Below are positions 58,683 to 64,000 of a DNA stretch of 64,000 bases, one piece after another; position 1 is the stretch's first letter, and each line of letters starts with the position of its first letter. The stretch comes from Halomonas saccharevitans (GTDB lineage: Bacteria; Pseudomonadota; Gammaproteobacteria; Pseudomonadales; Halomonadaceae). A model generated the notes under the pieces. The model saw only the letters and a program-made list of their open reading frames with translations. It was not told the origin of the DNA and searched no databases. A program made the position numbers and the translations under genes. The stretch lies in assembly GCF_900116405.1 (NCBI RefSeq), contig NZ_FPAQ01000021.1:1-64000 (forward strand), read 5' to 3'.

Positions 58683-59786
58683 CTAGCGCAGCGCCGTGTC
58701 CGGTTGGCGCTGGGGGCTGTGGATGCGATCGCCCACCGAGAGGGGGCGGCTGGCCTCCATCACCAGGCCGTAGCTCATCTTTTCATAGGGTCGGAAGACC
58801 ATCACCAGGCCGGCCTCCTCGCCGGGCAGGCGCAGCGGCTCGCCGGTGCGCGGATCGTCGACCAGCTCGCCGCGCTGTTCGACCCTCAGCACGTGCCCCG
58901 TTTCCAGGCCGTCGCGGCGGCCGCGATCGAGCGCCACCACCTGCAGCGGCCCGATGAAGCGCACGCCGCCCGGCACCGCCAGGAGGTGGCCGTCAATCTC
59001 GCGGTCGGGCGCCCGGGGCAGGAACTCGGTCACCAGGCGGCGATCCTCAAGGGGCAGTGCGATATCGTCATCGCGGATCTCCTGGCGGGAAGCGGTCACC
59101 TCCATCACCACGATGTCGTCCTCCTGGCGCAGCCGACGCGCCTCGCCGACGCTCTCGAGTTCGAGGCCAAGCGACTCGCCGGTAGCGCTGTCGACGTAGC
59201 GCTCGCCGACTCGATAGAGGCCGACGAGGCCACCACCTTCGACACGCCCGCGGGCGTAGAGGCGATCGCCGCGGCCGCTGACCAGCCGGCCGTCGTCACC
59301 GGCGACCACGTAGGCCAGCTCGTCCAGCGATTCGGGATCCTCGATCACGCGATGATCGCGCAGGAAGTGGCGCACGGCGTCCAGCGGAATCGGCTCGATG
59401 GCCTCACGATGCGGCGCGGTGCGCACCTTCGGCGACAGCCGCACCACGCCCTGACCGCGCTCCAGGCCAAGACAGGCCCGACCATTGCAGTCGTAGAGGT
59501 AAACGACATCGCCGGGGTAGATCAGGTGGGGATTTTCGATCTGCGGATTGACCTGCCAGACCGACGGCCACTGCCACGGCTGGCGCAGGAAGCGACCGGA
59601 GATGTCCCACAGGGTATCGCCCTGCACCACGGTGTAGCGATCCGGAGCATCGCCCCTCAGGCCGTTGTCCCAGGAGAGCCCCTGGGCATGGACCAGGGGA
59701 AGGCCGAACATCCCGGCCATCAAGGCAGCACCAAGCCCCACCTTGATTCGCCGAGACCAGCGCTTCGCACGTCCTGTGTGTTTCAT
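58683..59786 (-). CDS. LysM-domain periplasmic protein
   Basis: The 367-residue protein has a Sec signal peptide (basic MKHTGRAKRWSRRIK, then GLGAALMAGMFGLPLVHAQG) and an N-terminal LysM peptidoglycan-binding motif (YTVVQGDTLWDISGRFL, LIYPGDVVYLYDC). A long C-terminal region of beta-rich character follows. This architecture, upstream of dprA and divergent from def, is widespread in gammaproteobacteria. The C-terminal part has no known function. The gene is probably co-transcribed with dprA. Confidence 0.9.
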   Translation of the reverse strand: MKHTGRAKRWSRRIKVGLGAALMAGMFGLPLVHAQGLSWDNGLRGDAPDRYTVVQGDTLWDISGRFLRQPWQWPSVWQVNPQIENPHLIYPGDVVYLYDCNGRACLGLERGQGVVRLSPKVRTAPHREAIEPIPLDAVRHFLRDHRVIEDPESLDELAYVVAGDDGRLVSGRGDRLYARGRVEGGGLVGLYRVGERYVDSATGESLGLELESVGEARRLRQEDDIVVMEVTASRQEIRDDDIALPLEDRRLVTEFLPRAPDREIDGHLLAVPGGVRFIGPLQVVALDRGRRDGLETGHVLRVEQRGELVDDPRTGEPLRLPGEEAGLVMVFRPYEKMSYGLVMEASRPLSVGDRIHSPQRQPDTALR

Positions 59787-59955
59787 CCCTGCTCTCCCCG
59801 GGTGGCTGCCCCGCGCCGGTCATCCATGGAACGTTGGCGACGTGATATAGTCAGAGGCTTTCGATGCGATGCACGTTCAACGGTTTCGCCGTTGATCGCG
59901 CGCACCTAGAATAGCGTCATCCTGTAAATGACAGCATAACGGTGATTCCAACGCC

Positions 59956-60468
59956 ATGGCCAAATTACCCATCCTCGAATTTCCCGACGAGCGGCTGCGC
60001 ACCGTAGCCACGCCGGTCGAGACGGTCGACGACGAGGTGCGCCGGCTTGTCGATGACATGCTAGAGACCATGTACGACGCCAGTGGCATCGGTCTCGCCG
60101 CGACCCAGGTGGACGTCCATCGCCGGGTCATCGTCATGGACGTCAGCGACGACCGCTCGAGCCCGCTGGTGCTCATCAACCCCGAATACACGCCCATCGG
60201 CGACGAGCGCGACCCGATGCAAGAGGGGTGTCTGTCGATACCCGAGTACTACGCCGAGGTCCCGCGCGCCCTTAAGGTGCACCTGAAGGCCCTGGACCGC
60301 GACGGCAAGCCCTATGAACTCGAGGCCGAGGGGCTGCTCGCCCACTGCATCCAGCACGAGTTCGATCACCTGGAAGGCATACTGTTCGTCGACTACCTCT
60401 CGCCGCTCAAGCGGGACAGGGTGATGAAGAAGATGCAGAAGCGCCATAGGCAGATGCAGCCGGCCTGA
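59956..60468 (+). CDS. def: Peptide deformylase
   Basis: Def removes the formyl group from new polypeptides. The 170-residue protein has motif 1 [10 protein letters not shown], motif 2 with the metal-binding cysteine [14 protein letters not shown], and motif 3 [16 protein letters not shown]. It is divergent from the LysM gene and precedes fmt, its functional partner. Confidence 0.98.
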   Translation: MAKLPILEFPDERLRTVATPVETVDDEVRRLVDDMLETMYDASGIGLAATQVDVHRRVIVMDVSDDRSSPLVLINPEYTPIGDERDPMQEGCLSIPEYYAEVPRALKVHLKALDRDGKPYELEAEGLLAHCIQHEFDHLEGILFVDYLSPLKRDRVMKKMQKRHRQMQPA

Positions 60469-60515
60469 CGTTCGGTTGCGCCCAGCGGCGCCGCCCTGCT
60501 CGCTTCTACAGCCCT

Positions 60516-60545
60516 CGAAGGCCGACGTTTTCACGTCGGCCTTCG
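60516..60545 (+). terminator. Hairpin between def and fmt
   Basis: CGAAGGCCGACGT (60516-60528) pairs perfectly with ACGTCGGCCTTCG (60533-60545) over a 4-base loop, followed by TCGTTTC. A full or partial terminator between def and fmt. Confidence 0.65.
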
Positions 60546-60603
60546 TCGTTTCCGGCCGCCTCCGTTATCATGAGCACCATCGCCCACTGGCAAGGCCCTC
60601 AAC

Positions 60604-61593
60604 ATGTCCCGACCCCTGCGCGTCATCTTCGCCGGCACTCCCGACTTCGCCGCCGAGAGCCTGTCGGCGCTGCTGGCGAGCCGCCATGACGTCATCGCCG
60701 TCTATACCCAGCCAGACCGCCCGGCGGGCCGCGGCCGCAAGCTGACCCCGAGCCCCGTCAAGGCGCTGGCGCTGCGCCATGATCTGCCGGTCCATCAGCC
60801 CGCGAGCCTGAAGCCTCCCGAGGTTCAGGCGGAACTGGCGGCCCTCGAGGCCGATATCATGGTGGTGGTGGCCTACGGCCTCATCCTGCCCCAGGCCGTA
60901 CTCGATATCCCCCCGCGCGGCTGTCTCAACGTGCACGCCTCTCTGCTGCCGCGCTGGCGCGGGGCCGCGCCTATCCAGCGGGCCATCGAAGCCGGCGATG
61001 ACGAGAGCGGCGTGACCATCATGCAGATGGACGCGGGCCTGGATACCGGCGACATGCTGCTGATCAAGCGCACGCCGATCACCGCCACCACCACCGGCGG
61101 CGAGCTCCACGACACCCTGGCGAGCCTGGGCGGCGAGGCTCTGATCGAGACCCTGGAGGCGCTGGCCGGCGAGGGACTCGCCGCCACGCCCCAGCCCGCG
61201 GGGGGCGTCACCTACGCCGCCAAGCTCTCCAAGCCCGAGGCGGAGCTCGACTTTCACCGCCCGGCCGGGGAGCTGGCCGCGCGGATCCGCGCCTTCAATC
61301 CCTGGCCGGTGGCCTGGTGCGCGCTGGGCGAGGAGCGCCTGCGCCTGCTGATGGCCCACGGCGAACCCGCGGCGCCGGACGGGGCAGCGAGTCGCCCCGG
61401 CACCCTGCTGTCGCCGTCGGCCGAGACCCTGCGCATCGCCTGCGGCGAGTCCGGCGACCAGGTGCTGGCGGTGAGCCGCGCCCAGCTCCCCGGCGGCAAG
61501 GCCATGGCGGTGCGCGAGCTGCTCAAGGCCCGCGCCGAGCGATTTACCCCCGGCACCCGCCTGGGACACCACGACGAGGAGAGCCCGGCATGA
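60604..61593 (+). CDS. fmt: Methionyl-tRNA formyltransferase
   Basis: Fmt formylates initiator Met-tRNA. The 329-residue protein has [19 protein letters not shown] at the start, the [14 protein letters not shown] segment, the catalytic [20 protein letters not shown], and [14 protein letters not shown]-terminal OB-like tRNA-binding domain follows. Its stop overlaps the rsmB start by four bases. Confidence 0.98.
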   Translation: MSRPLRVIFAGTPDFAAESLSALLASRHDVIAVYTQPDRPAGRGRKLTPSPVKALALRHDLPVHQPASLKPPEVQAELAALEADIMVVVAYGLILPQAVLDIPPRGCLNVHASLLPRWRGAAPIQRAIEAGDDESGVTIMQMDAGLDTGDMLLIKRTPITATTTGGELHDTLASLGGEALIETLEALAGEGLAATPQPAGGVTYAAKLSKPEAELDFHRPAGELAARIRAFNPWPVAWCALGEERLRLLMAHGEPAAPDGAASRPGTLLSPSAETLRIACGESGDQVLAVSRAQLPGGKAMAVRELLKARAERFTPGTRLGHHDEESPA

Positions 61594-62936
61594 GCCAGAA
61601 GACCCAAGCCCGCGGCGCCAAGACGGGCGATAACGGCCTGGCCGTCCGCGCCGCCGCCGCCCGCGCCCTCGCCCCGGTGATCGCCGGCAAGGGCTCACTC
61701 GCTGGCCTCGACGACCATCAGGTGGTCGCCCGGGACCGCGCCCTGTTCAAGGCGCTGTGCTACGGCGCCTGCCGCGCCCTGCCGCGGCTCGAGGCGCTGG
61801 CCAACACGCTGCTGGCCAAGCCGTTCAAGGCCCGCGACGCCGATGTCCAGGCGCTGCTGCTGCTCGGCATCTACCAGCAGCTCTACCTGCGCATTCCGGC
61901 CCATGCCGCCGTGGGCGAGACCGCCGGCGCCGCGCGCCTGCTCGGCAAGGAGTGGGCCACCCGGGTGCTCAACGGCTGCCTGCGCCGCCTGCAGCGCGAG
62001 AGCGCCGAGCTCCAGGCCGAGGTGGACCGCGACCCGGCGGTGGCCCTGCTGCACCCCAAGTGGTGGCTCAAGACTCTGCGCCAGGCCTGGCCGGACGACT
62101 GGCAGGCCATCTGCGAGGCCAACAACCTGGCCGGCCCCATGACGCTGCGCGTCAACCGCCGCCACGGCGACCGTGAGATGTACCTGGACCGTCTCGACAG
62201 TGCCGGCCTCCAGGCGCGCCTCTGCCTGCACGCCCCGGACGGTCTGACGCTGGAGACGCCGTGCGATGTCGAGACGCTCCCCGGCTTCGCCGAGGGCCAC
62301 GTCAGCATTCAGGACGAGGCGGCTCAACTGGCCGCCGTGCTGCTCGGCCCGTCGCTCGCCCCGCGCCCCGGCGCCCGCGTGCTTGACGCCTGCTGCGCCC
62401 CGGGCGGCAAGACCGCCCACCTGCTGGAGCTCTTCGATCTCGACCTGCAGGCCGTAGACAGCGACGACGTGCGCCTGGCCAGGGTCGAGGACACCCTTTC
62501 CCGGCTGGGGCTCGAAGCGACCCTGGCCGCCGGCGACGCCACCCTGCGCGACTGGTGGGACGGCACGCCCTTCGACGCCATCCTGCTCGACGCGCCCTGC
62601 TCCGGCAGCGGCGTGATCCGCCGCCACCCGGACATCAAGCGGCTGCGTCGCCCCTCGGACATCACCAAGCTGGCCGAGCTGCAGGCCCGCCTGCTCGACA
62701 ACCTCTGGCCGCTGCTGGCACCGGGCGGCACCCTGCTCTATGCCACCTGCTCGGTACTGCCCGCGGAGAACGCCGAGCAGATCGACGCCTTTTTGGCGCG
62801 CACCCCCGATGCCGAGGTCACCATGCCGGCCGACCTGGGTTGGGGCCGCGCCGCGGGCGCCGGCCGCCAGCTGCTGCCCGAGCCCGACAGTCATGACGGG
62901 TTCTTCTATGCCAGACTGGGGAAGCGTCCCGCCTGA
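61590..62936 (+). CDS. rsmB: 16S rRNA (cytosine-967 C5)-methyltransferase
   Basis: RsmB methylates C967 of 16S rRNA. The 448-residue protein has an N-terminal NusB-like RNA-binding domain ([40 protein letters not shown]), the SAM motif [36 protein letters not shown], and the catalytic cysteine in [16 protein letters not shown]. The start codon overlaps the fmt stop. The def-fmt-rsmB-trkA order is classic, here with a dodecin gene inserted before trkA. Confidence 0.97.
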   Translation: MSQKTQARGAKTGDNGLAVRAAAARALAPVIAGKGSLAGLDDHQVVARDRALFKALCYGACRALPRLEALANTLLAKPFKARDADVQALLLLGIYQQLYLRIPAHAAVGETAGAARLLGKEWATRVLNGCLRRLQRESAELQAEVDRDPAVALLHPKWWLKTLRQAWPDDWQAICEANNLAGPMTLRVNRRHGDREMYLDRLDSAGLQARLCLHAPDGLTLETPCDVETLPGFAEGHVSIQDEAAQLAAVLLGPSLAPRPGARVLDACCAPGGKTAHLLELFDLDLQAVDSDDVRLARVEDTLSRLGLEATLAAGDATLRDWWDGTPFDAILLDAPCSGSGVIRRHPDIKRLRRPSDITKLAELQARLLDNLWPLLAPGGTLLYATCSVLPAENAEQIDAFLARTPDAEVTMPADLGWGRAAGAGRQLLPEPDSHDGFFYARLGKRPA

Positions 62937-62971
62937 TCGCGGGGCGCCCGACTCACCAGACAGGAGGTTGC

Positions 62972-63178
62972 ATGAGCCACCATACCTATAAGCATATCGA
63001 GCTGACGGGGTCCTCGGAGAAGGACATCGAGAGCGCCGTCCAGAACGCCCTGACCAAGGCAGCAGAGAGCCTGCACGGCATGCGCTGGTTCGAGGTCACG
63101 GAGACCCGCGGCCACATCGAGCAGGCGCGGGTCGCCCACTGGCAGGTCACCATCAAGGTCGGCTTCACCCTGGACTGA
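62972..63178 (+). CDS. Dodecin flavin-binding protein
   Basis: The 68-residue protein has the dodecin pattern: [40 protein letters not shown] and [13 protein letters not shown], with the flavin-stacking tryptophan (RWFEV) present. Dodecins form hollow dodecamers that store flavins. It lies between rsmB and trkA; the ATG follows CAGGAGG. Confidence 0.94.
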   Translation: MSHHTYKHIELTGSSEKDIESAVQNALTKAAESLHGMRWFEVTETRGHIEQARVAHWQVTIKVGFTLD

Positions 63179-63295
63179 AGCCGGTGCGGCCTGTTCTTCT
63201 GCCGACGGCTGATTTAGGCTTGCCTCGGTATGCTGCGGCGCACACGGTGCGCCGCTTTCGATCCCCCGGGTCTGACCAGAGCGGATAGCACATCG

Positions 63296-64000
63296 ATGAA
63301 GATCATCATTCTGGGCGCCGGCCAAGTCGGCGGCACCCTGGCCGAACATCTGGCCCGGGAAGAGAACGACATCACGGTGGTGGACACCGACGGTGAACGC
63401 CTGCGCGAGCTGCATACCCGGCTCGACATCCGCACGGTGTCCGGCGCCGGTTCCTACCCGATGGTGCTGCGCCAGGCCGGCGGCGAGGACGCCGACATGC
63501 TGATCGCGGTGACCAACTCCGACGAGGTCAACATGATCGCCTGCCAGGTGGCGCACACGCTGTTTCGCACCCCCACCAAGATCGCCCGGGTGCGCGCCAC
63601 CGCCTACCTCACCCGCAAGGGGCTGTTTGCCCACGATGCGGTACCGATCGACGTGCTGATCAGTCCCGAGCAGGTGGTCACCGACCATATCCGCCGGCTG
63701 ATCGAGCACCCCGGCGCCCTGCAGGTGCTGGAGTTCGCCAGCGGCCTGGTGCAGCTGGTGGCGGTCAAGGCCTTCTACGGCGGCCCGCTGGTCGGCCAGG
63801 AGCTGGGCTTCCTGCGCCGCCACATGCCTAGCGTCGATACTCGAGTGGCGGCCATCTACCGGCGCAACCGGCCGATCATCCCCCGCGGCGACACCGTGAT
63901 CGAGGCCGACGACGAGGTCTTCTTCATCGCCGCCCGCCGCGACATCCGCGCGGTGATGAGCGAACTGCGCCGCCTCGACCGCGACTTCCGCCGGGTGATG
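63296..64000 (+). CDS. trkA: Trk potassium uptake regulatory protein TrkA, N-terminal 235 residues
   Basis: TrkA is the peripheral NAD-binding subunit of the Trk potassium transporter, important for osmoadaptation in halophiles. The visible part has the Rossmann start [60 protein letters not shown], and the TrkA-C domain ([20 protein letters not shown]). The second RCK half lies beyond 64000. Confidence 0.95.
   Translation, partial: MKIIILGAGQVGGTLAEHLAREENDITVVDTDGERLRELHTRLDIRTVSGAGSYPMVLRQAGGEDADMLIAVTNSDEVNMIACQVAHTLFRTPTKIARVRATAYLTRKGLFAHDAVPIDVLISPEQVVTDHIRRLIEHPGALQVLEFASGLVQLVAVKAFYGGPLVGQELGFLRRHMPSVDTRVAAIYRRNRPIIPRGDTVIEADDEVFFIAARRDIRAVMSELRRLDRDFRRVM

Overview
The right-hand part of the window (about 29.3-64 kb) is a high-GC gammaproteobacterial chromosome. 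Its gene order is queA-tgt-yajC-secD-secF, trpBA with a divergent LysR regulator, suhB|trmJ, cysE-iscR-iscS-iscA-ndk-rlmN-pilW-rodZ-ispG-hisS-yfgM-bamB-der, then aroE/hemF/tsaC/dprA and def-fmt-rsmB-dodecin-trkA. This order and the protein sequences best fit a Halomonas-like member of the Halomonadaceae. That assignment is from recognition of the proteins, not from a database search.

The left-hand part (1 to about 29.3 kb) is a genomic island inserted at the 3' end of a tRNA-Leu(CAA) gene. A tyrosine integrase and an AlpA-like excisionase sit next to the tRNA, and the island's far end lies beyond position 1. From the tRNA inwards it carries: (i) integrase and excisionase; (ii) two unrecognised AT-rich genes; (iii) a MatP-like ribbon-helix-helix gene, divergent from a 542-aa winged-helix protein, with an array of GTGAC/GTCAC sites between them; (iv) a probable HUH-type replication initiator (YagK/YfjJ, 'Inovirus Gp2' family) behind a hairpin-rich 740-bp non-coding stretch, plus the remnant of a second copy; (v) a recombination/repair module (DUF932, small protein, ERF-type annealing protein, YqaJ exonuclease, RadC, a truncated nuclease); (vi) a large co-directional defence operon.

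The defence operon (17.9 down to 1.1 kb, minus strand) is a class 1 DISARM system: drmD, drmMI, drmA, drmB, drmC. It has three additions: a cytosine-5 methyltransferase and a Vsr mismatch endonuclease at the head, and an AspBHI-like modification-dependent endonuclease between drmMI and drmA. Most genes overlap by 4-86 bases, so they are probably co-transcribed. An AT-rich Hanks-type kinase follows and has been cut off by an IS1380-family element that runs off the left edge.

The observation I find most striking is the MatP-like gene. One of the two abutting palindromes upstream (25593-25605) fits the published matS consensus GTGACRNYGTCAC exactly. The island may therefore carry its own copy of the Ter-macrodomain organiser together with its sites. 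In the core genome, the SuhB homologue has lost the metal-binding residues of inositol monophosphatases. The isc cluster is reduced to iscR-iscS-iscA, with an IscS that lacks the usual C-terminal tail.
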